Below are positions 9,144-19,147 of a stretch of 64,000 nt of DNA, piece after piece. Both the position numbers and the translations under genes were made by a program. Source of the stretch: Rummeliibacillus suwonensis (GTDB lineage: Bacteria; Bacillota; Bacilli; Bacillales_A; Planococcaceae); NCBI RefSeq assembly GCF_007896435.1, contig NZ_VCBL01000005.1, positions 49,644 to 113,643 on the forward strand, written 5' to 3'. Under the pieces are notes generated by a model, which was given only the letters and a program-made list of their open reading frames with translations, was not told where the DNA came from and did not search any database. Each line of letters starts with the position of its first letter. Position 1 is the stretch's first letter.

Positions 9144-10928
9144 TTAAACCGTATACTTTTCTTCAGCAATCAGCTTTAAAGAGGCTTGACGTTTTTTCAC
9201 GATCAAATTATATGGAGTAAAACGTGTCAGTTTACGCAATGCAGATAGTAGCATGCGTGCTTCGTCACCTTCTACAGAACCAATAATTGTTTCTTTTGCT
9301 TCTTTTTCGATTTCTGCAAAAGCCTCTTGTACGAAGATCTCTGTGTACAGAACTTTTTGTGCCGATTTATCGAAGCCATCACGCGCAAGTGCCTTTTCCG
9401 TGCGGAGAACAACAGATTCTATTGCGAATAATTGATTGGCGATGTTGGCAATATTCACTAAGATTTCTTGTTCTTGCTCTAGTTTTTGACCAAAACGTTG
9501 TACTGCTGTACCTGCTGCTAGTAATGCAATTTTTTTCGCCATTTTCACTAGATGTTTTTCTTGTGCTAATGGTTCATCCCCAATTTCTTCTGGCACCAGC
9601 GATAGCAATTCCGCTTGTAAGCTTTGCGCCTGTTGAAGAAGTGGTAATTCGCCTTTCAAAGCTTTTTTTACAAAAGTTCCAGGAACGATTAGACGATTGA
9701 TCTCATTTGTTCCTTCAAAAATACGGTTGATACGAGAGTCACGATAAATACGTTCAACTTCGTATTCCTGCATGTATCCATAACCACCATGTAATTGCAC
9801 GGCTTCATCTGCTATATAATCCAACGTTTCAGAACCGAATACTTTATTGATCGAACATTCAATTGCATACTCAGCGATTGATGCTGCAACCGCTTTTCCG
9901 TCATTCTTTTCTTTTTCATTTAACTGACTCATACGATCCTCGAAATAACCAACCGTACGATAGATCAAAGATTCTGAAGCATATAATTTGGAAGCCATCG
10001 TTGCTAATTTTTCTTTTGTTAGATTAAAGGATGAAATGGGTGTTCCAAATTGTTGACGTTGATTCGTATAGGCTATCGACAACTCAAGCGCGCGTTTTGA
10101 AGCCCCAATCGTCCCAACCCCTAGTTTATAACGACCGATATTGAGAATATTGAAAGCGATAACGTGCCCACGCCCTACTTCACCTAATAGATTTTCCACA
10201 GGTACAGCAGCATCCTCAAAAATAAGCGTACGTGTTGAGGAAGATTTAATCCCCATTTTTTTCTCTTCCGCACCAGTTGATACACCTGGATATGAACGTT
10301 CTACGATAAATGCTGAAAATTTATCGCCATCTACTTTAGCATAAACAACAAAAACGTCCGCAAATCCTGAGTTTGTAATCCATTGTTTTTCACCGTTTAA
10401 AATATAATGAGTTCCTTCTGCATTGAGTTTAGCTGTTGTCTTCGCACCTAAAGCATCCGATCCTGATCCCGGCTCTGTTAACGCATATGCGGAGATCAGC
10501 TTACCTGAAGCCAACTTAGGAAGGTATTTGCGTTTTTGGTCTTCGTTACCGAATAAAACAATTGGAAGTGAGCCAATACCTACATGCGCACCATGAGTAA
10601 TCGAAAAACCGCCAGCACGAGACATTTTTTCAGCAATTAAGGCTGAAGAAATTTTATCTAATCCTAGACCATCGTATTCTTCAGGAACATCGGCTGCTAG
10701 TAGCCCAAGCTCCCCAGCTTTTTTCAATAAACGAACAGAGTTTTCAAATTCATGATTTTCTAATTTATCAACAACTGGTAGTACCTCGTTTTGTACATAA
10801 TCTTCTGTTGTTTTAGCAATCATTTTATGCTCATCTGTGAAGTCTTCTGGAGTGAATACACGTCCAGCCTCAATATCTTCTGTTAAAAAACTGCCACCTT
10901 TAATAAGTTTTAAAGTATTTTCTGCCAT
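9144..10928 (-). CDS. fadE: Acyl-CoA dehydrogenase FadE
   Basis: FAD-dependent acyl-CoA dehydrogenase for the first step of beta-oxidation. Length 594 residues, typical for the FadE/YusJ long form with an extra C-terminal helical domain. Family motifs: AYALTEPGSGSDA (flavin and substrate loop), HGGYGYMQEYEVER, and RIFEGTNEINRLIV, with the catalytic Glu in the EGTNEI segment. Last gene of the fadN-fadA-fadE operon. A GGGGAG site precedes the ATG. Confidence 0.95.
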   Translation of the reverse strand: MAENTLKLIKGGSFLTEDIEAGRVFTPEDFTDEHKMIAKTTEDYVQNEVLPVVDKLENHEFENSVRLLKKAGELGLLAADVPEEYDGLGLDKISSALIAEKMSRAGGFSITHGAHVGIGSLPIVLFGNEDQKRKYLPKLASGKLISAYALTEPGSGSDALGAKTTAKLNAEGTHYILNGEKQWITNSGFADVFVVYAKVDGDKFSAFIVERSYPGVSTGAEEKKMGIKSSSTRTLIFEDAAVPVENLLGEVGRGHVIAFNILNIGRYKLGVGTIGASKRALELSIAYTNQRQQFGTPISSFNLTKEKLATMASKLYASESLIYRTVGYFEDRMSQLNEKEKNDGKAVAASIAEYAIECSINKVFGSETLDYIADEAVQLHGGYGYMQEYEVERIYRDSRINRIFEGTNEINRLIVPGTFVKKALKGELPLLQQAQSLQAELLSLVPEEIGDEPLAQEKHLVKMAKKIALLAAGTAVQRFGQKLEQEQEILVNIANIANQLFAIESVVLRTEKALARDGFDKSAQKVLYTEIFVQEAFAEIEKEAKETIIGSVEGDEARMLLSALRKLTRFTPYNLIVKKRQASLKLIAEEKYTV

Positions 10929-11077
10929 TTTAAATTCTCCCCTTTGTCTGATGAATTTTATCTCTCATTAACAAACACTAAGACCTTCATAAAACTAGGA
11001 AACAAGCGGGCGTTAAGTACCCGTAAAAACCTGATTGGTTCATTAACAATCGGTGAATGTATTAAAAAAACCTCATT

Positions 11078-12250
11078 CTATAAAATTTCAAACACGCCAG
11101 CTGCTCCCATACCGCCACCGATGCACATCGTAACAACACCATATTTTTTACCTTGGCGCTTTAACTCATGGATTAGTTTAATCGTTAAAATCGTGCCAGT
11201 TGCACCCAGTGGATGCCCTAAAGCAATGGCACCACCATTGACATTTACCTTTTCTAAATCAATTCCTAATTCACGTACAACTTGGATCGATTGGGATGCA
11301 AAAGCTTCGTTGATTTCCCATAAATCAATATCTTCTATGGATAATCCGGCAATCTTCAAGGCTTTGGGTACTGCTACGATTGGTCCGATTCCCATCACTT
11401 CTGGTGGCACGCCTCCGACTGCAAACCCTAGGAATTTTGCCAATGGTTGAAGCCCTTCTTTTTCCGCTTGTTCACGGTCCATCACAAGGACTGCTCCCGC
11501 ACCATCTGAAGTTTGTGAAGCATTTCCTGCTGTCACACTTCCTGTTACCGAAAATGCAGGACGTAACTTAGCTAGTGTTTCAACAGAAGTACCTACCCGG
11601 ACCCCCTCATCCATCGCGAAAGTAAGTTTCTTGACTTGCGCTTTATTATTTTCATCTACATAATGCTTTTCCACTTCCACTGGGACGATCTCGTCAACAA
11701 ACTTGCCTTCTGCAATAGCTTTAGCGGCACGTTCATGTGATCGAACAGCAAAGGCATCTTGATCCTCTCTTGTGACACCATATTTCTTCGCCACTTCTTC
11801 TGCTGTATGCCCCATACTCATGTAATATTGTGGTGCTTCTTCCGCTAGCTTGGCATTCGGACGAATAACATTACCCATCATCGGCACCATGCTCATCGAT
11901 TCAATACCACCAGCAATAATGACCTGTGAATGACCAAGCATAACTCGTTCTGCAGCATACGCAATGGATTGTAAGCCTGATGAACAGAATCGATTGACGG
12001 TAATAGCTGGAATAGTATCTGGCAAACCAGCTAATGCACCAATATTTCTCGCCACATTCATACCCTGTTCTGCTTCGGGCATCGCACAACCTATGATTAA
12101 ATCATCTATTGGCCCTTCATATCCTGATCTTTTTAATGTCTCCTTAATAACCAATGCCCCTAAATCATCCGGTCTAACGGTTGCTAATGATCCTTTTTTT
12201 GCCTTGCCAATTGGTGTTCTTGCACCTGCTACGATTACGGCTTCACGCAT
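11078..12250 (-). CDS. fadA: Acetyl-CoA acyltransferase (thiolase) FadA
   Basis: Thiolase that cleaves 3-ketoacyl-CoA with CoA in the last step of beta-oxidation. The 390-residue protein has the nucleophilic Cys in NRFCSSGLQSIA (near residue 90), the His of NGGAIALGHPLGATG and the C-terminal Cys of VVTMCIGGGMGAAG. The ATG giving MREAVIVAGARTPIG is the start; the frame's upstream GTG lies before the AAAGGGGG site. fadN ends 28 bp upstream. Confidence 0.96.
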   Translation of the reverse strand: MREAVIVAGARTPIGKAKKGSLATVRPDDLGALVIKETLKRSGYEGPIDDLIIGCAMPEAEQGMNVARNIGALAGLPDTIPAITVNRFCSSGLQSIAYAAERVMLGHSQVIIAGGIESMSMVPMMGNVIRPNAKLAEEAPQYYMSMGHTAEEVAKKYGVTREDQDAFAVRSHERAAKAIAEGKFVDEIVPVEVEKHYVDENNKAQVKKLTFAMDEGVRVGTSVETLAKLRPAFSVTGSVTAGNASQTSDGAGAVLVMDREQAEKEGLQPLAKFLGFAVGGVPPEVMGIGPIVAVPKALKIAGLSIEDIDLWEINEAFASQSIQVVRELGIDLEKVNVNGGAIALGHPLGATGTILTIKLIHELKRQGKKYGVVTMCIGGGMGAAGVFEIL

Positions 12251-12278
12251 ATGATTTCCCCCTTTCACTACACAAAAA

Positions 12279-14666
12279 CTAATTGCGTAATGGTTTTCCT
12301 TTCATCAACATGTGCTGCATTCTCGCTTGTGACTTTGGATGCTGTATAAGACTAATAAAGGCTTCTCTTTCAATATTCAAAAGATATTGTTCATCTACGA
12401 ATGTGCCATATGGAACATTGCCACCTGCGATCACATAGGCCAATTTTTTAGCAATATATAAATCATGTTCGCTGATAAAACCTGATTGCAGTAAGTTTTG
12501 CGCTGCAAGTAATAACGTTGCATAACCTGGTTCCCCAACAACCGGCACTTTTTCACGTACAGGAGGCTTATAACCAGCTTCTGCTAAGGATAAGACTGCT
12601 TGTTTTGCATCATATAATTGATGATCTGGATTTACACTGATACCATCTGTAAAGTCTAAGAAATTATTTTCTCTTGCTTCTTCCCCAGACGTTGAGACTT
12701 TTGCCATCGCGATCGATTCAAATACTTTATTGGCGATCGCTTGCAAGTCAATATCAACGCCTTTTGGTAAACCTTTTATATGTTTGATATAGAGTTCTTT
12801 GTTGCCACCACCACCAGGAATGAGTCCAACCCCAGTCTCTACTAAGCCTATATAAGTTTCCGCAGAAGCCTGAATATGTGCAGAAGGCAAGCAAATCTCT
12901 GCGCCACCTCCAAGTGTCATGGCAAATGGTGCTGTAACGATCGGCTTATTGGAATACTTAATTCGTAATGTGCCCTGCTGGAATGTATTCACAATATGAT
13001 CTAATTCAAAAATATTATCATCTTGTGCTTCCATTAAAATCATGGCTAGATTTGCGCCGACAGAAAAGTTTTTGCCTTGGTTGCCAATTACCAGCCCTTT
13101 GTAATCAGAGTCATCTAACAAATCCAAAGCATAGTTTAAAATTTGCATCACATCTAAACCAAGTGCATTTGATTTTGAATGAAACTCTAACAACAATACT
13201 TGATCACCGAAGTCTATCAAACTAGCACCCGCATTACTTTTTAAAACGCCATGCTTTTTCTTATAACGTTTTAAATTAATTACTTTTTCATTGAACGGAA
13301 CCTTCTTATATCCCGTTCCATCAAAATAAGCTAGTTCTCCATCAATTTCTGAGTAAAAGCTTGTGTTTCCCTTATCGAGCAATGCTTGTGTAAATGCAGG
13401 GATCTTATATCCTTCTGCTTGCATTTTTTCTACAGATTCTTTCACACCGATAGCGTCCCAGATTTCAAACGGCCCTTGCGCCCAACCAAAACCCCACTTC
13501 ATCGCATTGTCAATGGCCACAATATCGTCTGCTATTTCGCCTACTAACTGTGCCGAGTAAATAAGAGTAGGTGCAAATATACTCCAAAGTAGTTCCCCCG
13601 TACGATCTTGTGCATATGTTAGCGTTTTCACTTTAGCAGCTAGACCTTTTTGCTGTTTGGCTATTTCAATAGAAGGGGTTTTTAATTGTTTTACGGGTTC
13701 GTATTTGAATGTATCTAAATTTAGTTCTGTGATGTCCTTTCCTTTTTTCAAAAAGAATCCCTGACCTGATTTTGCTCCTAGCCAGCCGTTATTGACCATC
13801 TTTTGAAGATACTCAGGAACTTCAAACACCTTTTGTTCATCACCAGTTGTATGATCGTAAACGTTTTTAGCAACATGGACAAATGTATCTAAGCCGACCA
13901 CATCTAATGTTCGGAGTGTTGCCGATTTTGGTCGCCCAATCAATGGACCAGTGACAGAGTCTATTTCACCGACTGAATAACCTTTTTCTTTCATTACCTG
14001 TAATGTCACCATCAGACCGTACGTGCCGATGCGATTGCCAACAAAGTTTGGTGTATCCTTTGCCAGTACGACCCCTTTTCCTAAACGCTCTTCCGCAAAT
14101 TGTCGCATAAATGTGATCAATTCTGGTAATGTATCTTGTGCTGGAATAACTTCTAATAACTTTAAATAGCGTGGAGGGTTAAAAAAATGTGTACCTAGGA
14201 AATGTTTTTTTAAATCTTCAGAACGACCTTCTATCATTGCATTGATACTAATACCTGATGTGTTGGAACTAACGATTGTACCAGGTCTACGTACCCCATC
14301 GATTTTCTCAAGCAAATTTTTCTTAATAGCAAGATTTTCTACTACAACTTCAATAATCCAATCCACGTCTTTTAATTTTTCTAAATCATCCTCTAAGTTA
14401 CCAATCGTCATAAGGTTTAGACTTTTCTTCGTTGTCAATGGAGCTGGTTTTTGTTTCAGCAATTTTTGCACTGCATTAGCTGCAAAACGATTTCTCACAC
14501 TAGAATCCTCTAAGGTTAGCCCCTTTGCTTTCTCTTCCTGTAAAAGCTCTTTTGGAACAATATCAAGCAGTACAGTTGGAATTCCGATATTTGCTAAATG
14601 GGCGGCAATACCAGATCCCATTACACCTGAACCAATAACAGCTGCCTTTCGAATGCGATAAGTCAT
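12279..14666 (-). CDS. fadN: 3-hydroxyacyl-CoA dehydrogenase/enoyl-CoA hydratase FadN
   Basis: Bifunctional beta-oxidation enzyme, called FadB or YusL in some annotations. The 795-residue protein starts with a Rossmann domain (VIGSGVMGSGIAAHLAN), followed by the 3-hydroxyacyl-CoA dehydrogenase body with HFFNPPRY and a C-terminal crotonase domain containing GGGAEICLPSAH. It is the first gene of the operon. The ATG follows GGGAGG, so the nearer upstream TTG is rejected as start. Confidence 0.95.
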   Translation of the reverse strand: MTYRIRKAAVIGSGVMGSGIAAHLANIGIPTVLLDIVPKELLQEEKAKGLTLEDSSVRNRFAANAVQKLLKQKPAPLTTKKSLNLMTIGNLEDDLEKLKDVDWIIEVVVENLAIKKNLLEKIDGVRRPGTIVSSNTSGISINAMIEGRSEDLKKHFLGTHFFNPPRYLKLLEVIPAQDTLPELITFMRQFAEERLGKGVVLAKDTPNFVGNRIGTYGLMVTLQVMKEKGYSVGEIDSVTGPLIGRPKSATLRTLDVVGLDTFVHVAKNVYDHTTGDEQKVFEVPEYLQKMVNNGWLGAKSGQGFFLKKGKDITELNLDTFKYEPVKQLKTPSIEIAKQQKGLAAKVKTLTYAQDRTGELLWSIFAPTLIYSAQLVGEIADDIVAIDNAMKWGFGWAQGPFEIWDAIGVKESVEKMQAEGYKIPAFTQALLDKGNTSFYSEIDGELAYFDGTGYKKVPFNEKVINLKRYKKKHGVLKSNAGASLIDFGDQVLLLEFHSKSNALGLDVMQILNYALDLLDDSDYKGLVIGNQGKNFSVGANLAMILMEAQDDNIFELDHIVNTFQQGTLRIKYSNKPIVTAPFAMTLGGGAEICLPSAHIQASAETYIGLVETGVGLIPGGGGNKELYIKHIKGLPKGVDIDLQAIANKVFESIAMAKVSTSGEEARENNFLDFTDGISVNPDHQLYDAKQAVLSLAEAGYKPPVREKVPVVGEPGYATLLLAAQNLLQSGFISEHDLYIAKKLAYVIAGGNVPYGTFVDEQYLLNIEREAFISLIQHPKSQARMQHMLMKGKPLRN

Positions 14667-14688
14667 GAACAAATCCTCCCTTAACTTT

Positions 14689-14706
14689 TGAATGAATGCT
14701 CATTCA
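14689..14706. promoter_or_regulatory. FadR (TetR-family) operator of the fad operon
   Basis: Perfect palindromic half-sites TGAATGA-ATGC-TCATTCA, 23 bp upstream of the fadN start. This matches the B. subtilis FadR (YsiA) box. By family knowledge the repressor is released by long-chain acyl-CoA. Its position between promoter and ribosome site suits a roadblock operator. Confidence 0.85.
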
Positions 14707-14929
14707 TTTTATAATCAAAAAAATAAAGCTCCCTTATATGGAATTCATTTTAAACTATTTTATAAATTTCCGCAACGAAAAAATCTAATTCTTACAGAAA
14801 AACGTCCAAAATAGCTATATTAATAGATATATTTGCTGGAATAGTGCATGCGGATTTTTTTTGCAAACAATTTACTAGCGCTTAAACCCTATGAACGTGT
14901 AGACTAAAAACAATTAGGAGGGATTTATA

Positions 14930-15247
14930 ATGAAATCAATAACAACTGAAGAACAATTTAATGAAGTGATCGCATCCTCTCAACCAGTGATTGTTAAATT
15001 CTTTGCCGGATGGTGCCCTGATTGTTCACGTTTGAATATGTTCATCGATCCAATTATCGAAGAATACAATCAATACACTTGGTATGAAATCAATCGTGAT
15101 GATTTTCCAGAATTAGCGGATAAATATCAAGTATTAGGCATTCCAAGCCTTTTAATCTTCAAAGATGGTGAAAAGCTTGCTCATTTGCATAGTGCAAACG
15201 CAAAAACACCACAAGATGTAACGTCTTTTTTAGCAGCACAAAAATAA
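14930..15247 (+). CDS. Thioredoxin-family protein
   Basis: A 105-residue thioredoxin fold with active site WCPDC (FFAGWCPDCSRLN, Cys near residues 29 and 32) and cis-Pro segment GIPSLLIF. A WCPDC site is seen in small YtpP/YdfQ-like thioredoxins; the substrate is unknown. AGGAGG precedes the ATG. It is the only gene on its transcript before the hairpin at 15259. Confidence 0.85.
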   Translation: MKSITTEEQFNEVIASSQPVIVKFFAGWCPDCSRLNMFIDPIIEEYNQYTWYEINRDDFPELADKYQVLGIPSLLIFKDGEKLAHLHSANAKTPQDVTSFLAAQK

Positions 15248-15655
15248 GCTGACGTAGAAGAGCCTGCCGATTTGTTGGAGGTCACTGAAAAACGATAGCA
15301 TCACCTTTTATAGATACGATCCATTTTTTATGAACCAAAAAGCGGATTTTATCATGTTTGGGAGATGAATGGACTTTCTCAGTGGCCTCGATTCGTGGCA
15401 GGCTTTTTCTTTATAGTGGATTGAACATTTTAGAATGATGTCTGGGGATGCGTAATTTTTTCTGTATTGAAATATTAGTTTTACTGATGACCTAATTTTA
15501 TCGCTCTCAACAGATTTCCACTACAAGCAATAGATTACAAAAATTTTATAATTGCGCTCCATATGTGGGGGCTTTACTTTTCCCTAATCAATACATCTCT
15601 TTTCGCTTCGAAACAGCCATCTTTTACTTTCATTTATAAAAGAAGGGGGAATTTT
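15248..15655. other. Intergenic region with terminator and repeat
   Basis: About 400 bp. The first half is the hairpin and palindromic repeat annotated separately; the second half (15411-15655) holds the promoter region of the C39-like gene and no other recognisable feature. Confidence 0.5.
15259..15410 (+). terminator. Large hairpin: terminator stem enclosing a palindromic repeat
   Basis: The outer stem AGCCTGCC...GGCAGGCT followed by TTTTT looks like the thioredoxin gene terminator. Its loop carries a palindromic repeat, GAGGTCACTGA (15278-15288) to TCAGTGGCCTC (ending 15389), related to copies at 19066-19560 and 62523-62640. Confidence 0.7.
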
Positions 15656-16177
15656 ATGCGTGTTGTTTTGCCCGTCAAGCCACAATCTCAGTATGCAACA
15701 TCGGTTCATAAAAATTATCAAAGCTCTGCTTGCGGTCCTACGACTGTATTTGTTTTACTGCGTTATCTTCAACCTACATCCCAGCAAAAGAGCATCAATC
15801 AGCTCTATCAATTACTTGGTTGTACAAAAATCGGTTTGTTTTCATATCTCCTCATTCGCAATTTGAAAAAACTTCTTGGTCCCGCTTATGAGGTTGGCAA
15901 TTGTCGTCTACATGATGCTCTTCTTGAACTGGAAGCAGGTCGTCCTGTTGCGATGAAATTTGATCGGTATTTTTCTCTTCATTTCTTCATTAAGGGAGAT
16001 TTCAATTATCATTGGGTACCACTCATTGGTTTCGAACGTACAAATGACGATATTATTTTAATCATCCAAGATAATGGTAGCCCTACTCGAGATAGTATGA
16101 TTCGAGAAATCTCCTATGAAAAAAATCGTAAAATCCTAAGCTTCATCAAAGTTGCCCCAAAATCATCGCATCAATGA
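15656..16177 (+). CDS. C39-family peptidase-like protein
   Basis: A 173-residue protein of the papain-like C39 superfamily. Candidate catalytic residues are Cys in YQSSACGPTTV (near residue 26), His in YHWVPLIGFE and the Asp/Asn of IIQDNGSP. It has no signal peptide or transporter domain, so it is not a bacteriocin exporter. The ATG is chosen because AAGAAGGGGGA lies just upstream; the frame is open further 5' to 15563. Its 3' end overlaps the convergent exonuclease gene by 15 bp. Confidence 0.75.
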   Translation: MRVVLPVKPQSQYATSVHKNYQSSACGPTTVFVLLRYLQPTSQQKSINQLYQLLGCTKIGLFSYLLIRNLKKLLGPAYEVGNCRLHDALLELEAGRPVAMKFDRYFSLHFFIKGDFNYHWVPLIGFERTNDDIILIIQDNGSPTRDSMIREISYEKNRKILSFIKVAPKSSHQ

Positions 16178-17047
16178 TTGAGCATGACGAGAAATCAACG
16201 AATACCCTTCCATTGTTAGTTGATCGAATTTAGAACGGTCCCAAATAGGCAATGTACAATCATCAATTGCCGCATCGATCGGCACATTTGTGTGGATACG
16301 TGCTAATTGTAATGACAGCTTTAGCATGTCCTCATTTTCCTGAATCTTGCTACGTTGTGCAGGCTTTAATTCGTCAAGCGCCTGTAAAACGCCATCTACG
16401 GAGCCATAAGATTGAATCAGTTTTAGTGCGGTTTTCGGTCCAATTCCTTTAACACCCGGATAACCATCACTTGTATCACCCATAAATGCTTTGACATCTG
16501 CAAATAATGACGGCTCGATCGCATATTCCTCTTTAAAGCGTTGATCTGTATATATGTTGTATTCCGTATATCCTTTTTTCGTTAAGGCAATTGTTGTGGA
16601 AGGATTCAACAATTGAAGCAGATCTTTATCACCACTAACTACTGTGATCTTCGCTTCACCCTTCCATTTATGAATAATGGAACCGATGGTATCGTCCGCT
16701 TCCATTCCTACTGTTCCAAAGTTTTTCCAGCCAATCATTTCTGATACTTCCCGTGCCATATCAAATTGCGGCTTTAACTCATCTGGCGGTGCTGGTCGAT
16801 TTGCTTTATAGCCATCAAAAAGTTCATTGCGGAATGTATGGACCCCCATATCCCAACAAACTGCTAAATGCGTAGGACGTACGATCGATTGTGCACTCAA
16901 AACATGTCTTGCGAAACCTTGTACACCATTTGTAGGCGTACCATCTGCCTTTCTAAAATACTGACGCATGGGCGCCGTTGCAAAAAATGAACGGAAAAGA
17001 AGAGCCATGCCATCAATAACTAATATATGAGGTTGTTGAGTTTCCAA
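16163..17047 (-). CDS. ypcP: 5'-3' exonuclease YpcP
   Basis: A 294-residue stand-alone 5'-nuclease, homologous to the N-terminal domain of DNA polymerase I, which removes RNA primers and flaps. Metal-binding acidic clusters are visible: VIDGMALLFRSFF, VGMEADDTIGS, VVSGDKDLLQL and the helix-hairpin-helix KGIGPKTALKLI. The start is a TTG preceded by GGAG at about 11 bases. Confidence 0.9.
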   Translation of the reverse strand: METQQPHILVIDGMALLFRSFFATAPMRQYFRKADGTPTNGVQGFARHVLSAQSIVRPTHLAVCWDMGVHTFRNELFDGYKANRPAPPDELKPQFDMAREVSEMIGWKNFGTVGMEADDTIGSIIHKWKGEAKITVVSGDKDLLQLLNPSTTIALTKKGYTEYNIYTDQRFKEEYAIEPSLFADVKAFMGDTSDGYPGVKGIGPKTALKLIQSYGSVDGVLQALDELKPAQRSKIQENEDMLKLSLQLARIHTNVPIDAAIDDCTLPIWDRSKFDQLTMEGYSLISRHAQSLMR

Positions 17048-17265
17048 AGTAAAATTCGCTCCATTTCTAAACTAGTACTCACTATTATAACAAAAATAGT
17101 TTTCAATAAAAGAAAGATCATTGAAAAGAATCTTCTTTTATATCTTTTATAATAGAAGATTCTATATTTAGGATAAGGGTAAGATAGCAAGGAATGGATT
17201 CGATCGTTTGGTGCTGACTTATTCTGTTTTTGTGCCGGATTAGCGGAAGGGGTTCGCTTTTTGAT
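17048..17265. other. Spacer upstream of ypcP
   Basis: AT-rich. It contains a near-perfect inverted repeat AGAATCTTCTTTTATA...TATAATAGAAGATTCT around 17128-17163. No gene. Confidence 0.4.
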
Positions 17266-17640
17266 ACGGTGAGTTCGCTCTCTGTGACGGTTTATTCGCT
17301 CTCTCCGACGGTTTATTCGCTCTCTCGGGGGTTTTATTCGCTCTCTCCGACGGTTTATTCGCTCTCTCGGGGGTTTTATTCGCTCTCTCCGATGGTTTAT
17401 TCGCTCTTTCGGAGAGGGTATTCGCTCTCTCCGATGGTTTATTCGCTCTTTCGGAGAGGTATTCGCTCTCTCCGATGGTTTATTCGCTCTTTCGGAGAGG
17501 TATTCGCTCTCTCCGATGGTTTATTCACTCTTTCGGAGAGGTTATTCGCTCTCTCCGATGGTTTATTCGCTCTTTCAGAGAAGTATTCGCTCTCTCCGAT
17601 CGGGTATTCGCTCTTTCGGAGAGGTATTCGCTCTTTCAAC
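17266..17640. repeat. Tandem array of about 18 copies of a 21-bp unit
   Basis: Units alternate between TATTCGCTCTCTCCGATGGTT and TATTCGCTCTTTCGGAGAGG-type variants, with a few 20-bp units. Because 21 is a multiple of three, long frames stay open on both strands and produce meaningless YSLSPMV-type translations. There is no ribosome site. The GGAGAG/CTCTCC parts can pair between units. Confidence 0.9.
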
Positions 17641-17719
17641 AATTTATGTCTTTTACTAGGATTCATTATCCCGATGATTGGATTTTTCGGCCTCTTCTAT
17701 TCAATAAAAGCCAAACAAA

Positions 17720-17760
17720 AACACGAATGCCATTTCTTTCGACATTCGTGTAGCTATTTT
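17720..17760. terminator. Hairpin downstream of osmC-family gene
   Basis: ACACGAATG...CATTCGTGT stem followed by AT-rich sequence. Orientation is uncertain. Confidence 0.5.
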
Positions 17761-17894
17761 AATTCTATTTCATGAAAAAACAGTTGCCTCATAAATCTAT
17801 TAGAATCTCATCCAACTTATCATATATTTTCCATTCAGCTATACCAAAATTTATATTTACGCAGCTTCAAAGATCGTCATTCATCATTAAAAGG

Positions 17895-18341
17895 CTATTC
17901 ATAGTCAATGGTAATTTCTAATTTCATCTCCACATTGCCACGAACAGCTTTGCTGATCATGCATGTCTCTTCAGCTTTCTCAGCAAGTCGAACAATTTGT
18001 CGCTCTTCTTTTTCTGTATAATCACTTGGGATCACAATTCTTGGCTTATGGGTAATTTTTACATAGGTAAAAACACCATTTGTTACATCGACAATTCCCT
18101 CAGAAACCATCGTCAATTTTGTTGGTTTTAGTCTAGCTCTTTCAAACATGGCAGCAAGCGTAATGATATAACAAGTCGCTGCAGCACCAAGCAACATTTC
18201 ATCTGGATTTGTACCAATTCCTGGTCCATCCATTTCAGGAGGAATGGACACCTTTGTTTGAAGTTGTCCTGATGCGATTTCTCCAACCGAATTCCGTCCA
18301 CCCGGCCAAGATGCAGTTAAAGTGAAGATATGTTCTGCCAT
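17895..18341 (-). CDS. OsmC/Ohr-family protein
   Basis: A 148-residue OsmC-family protein. The family uses two Cys residues to reduce organic hydroperoxides; here Cys occur in GAAATCYIITLA and in ETCMISKAV, the expected positions. ASWPGGRNSVGE at the N-terminus is typical of the SACOL1771/YhfA-like branch. Start: the ATG after AAAGGGAG gives MAEHIFTLTASW; the upstream in-frame ATG would overlap the neighbouring gene. Confidence 0.85.
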   Translation of the reverse strand: MAEHIFTLTASWPGGRNSVGEIASGQLQTKVSIPPEMDGPGIGTNPDEMLLGAAATCYIITLAAMFERARLKPTKLTMVSEGIVDVTNGVFTYVKITHKPRIVIPSDYTEKEERQIVRLAEKAEETCMISKAVRGNVEMKLEITIDYE

Positions 18342-18357
18342 TTTGAAATCTCCCTTT

Positions 18358-18819
18358 CTAATTAGCGAATGAAAAATATTTCTCTGTCTTGGGATCGAAT
18401 GCAAAGCGTTCAATCTTTTTATTTTTCTTTATAGTAATAATGTATACTTCTTGTCCATTATAATCTACCATTGTTTGCCCAAACACTCGATCTTTCACAA
18501 CTTTTCCACCCTCTGTTCGGTGGATAATTTCCGTTGCATCCTCAACATTAAAAGTAGGAATATGACTTTTATAAACAAATGGCGCTATGACTAATAGTCC
18601 GTATGCAACCATGATTAAAATAGATTTTTTTCGAAAATTGCTTACTTCCACCAAGAAAAAGTAACTGATAAAAAAGAAAACATTCCCTACCACCACATAT
18701 GTGATCATATCGTCTAACCCATCAATAAATAAATAATCTTTTCCTATAAAATAGAAGCATAAGATTTCAATGACAGATACCACTAAAATTCCTTGCAATA
18801 AACGTTTTCGTTTGTTCAA
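18358..18819 (-). CDS. Small four-TM membrane protein
   Basis: A 153-residue protein with about four hydrophobic segments (residues 8-25, 35-58, 67-84 and a weaker one), then a soluble C-terminal 70 residues. The TTG start follows GAGGTG at a good distance. It ends 16 bp upstream of the OsmC-family gene and may be co-transcribed. Family not recognised. Confidence 0.65.
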   Translation of the reverse strand: MNKRKRLLQGILVVSVIEILCFYFIGKDYLFIDGLDDMITYVVVGNVFFFISYFFLVEVSNFRKKSILIMVAYGLLVIAPFVYKSHIPTFNVEDATEIIHRTEGGKVVKDRVFGQTMVDYNGQEVYIITIKKNKKIERFAFDPKTEKYFSFAN

Positions 18820-19147
18820 ATTCAGTTCACCTCATAATACTTATCAACAGGATCATTTAGAGTAGTAACTCTACTTCTTTCCTCTCTGTTCAAACAGATT
18901 ATGCCATACTATCATAACATAATACATTTATACTGTTTACATAAAAGACGGTACTAAGGATTCGATTGTTCCAAAAAGCTTCATCTAATAAACAAACCTC
19001 CCTAAGGCAAGTTAAAAATGGATGAGAATACGAAGTTGAAAAAGCTTCTATAAAGAGAGAAGAAACCACTGAAAAACTATAGCATGACCATTTTTATTGT
19101 TAAAAATCCAATTTTTATTCCATGAACTGAAAAAGCTAATTTTTATC

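Noticed and set aside
17230..17775. Long overlapping frames on both strands in the 21-bp array
   Set aside because: A 21-bp period keeps any frame open; there is no ribosome site and the translation is a meaningless repeat.
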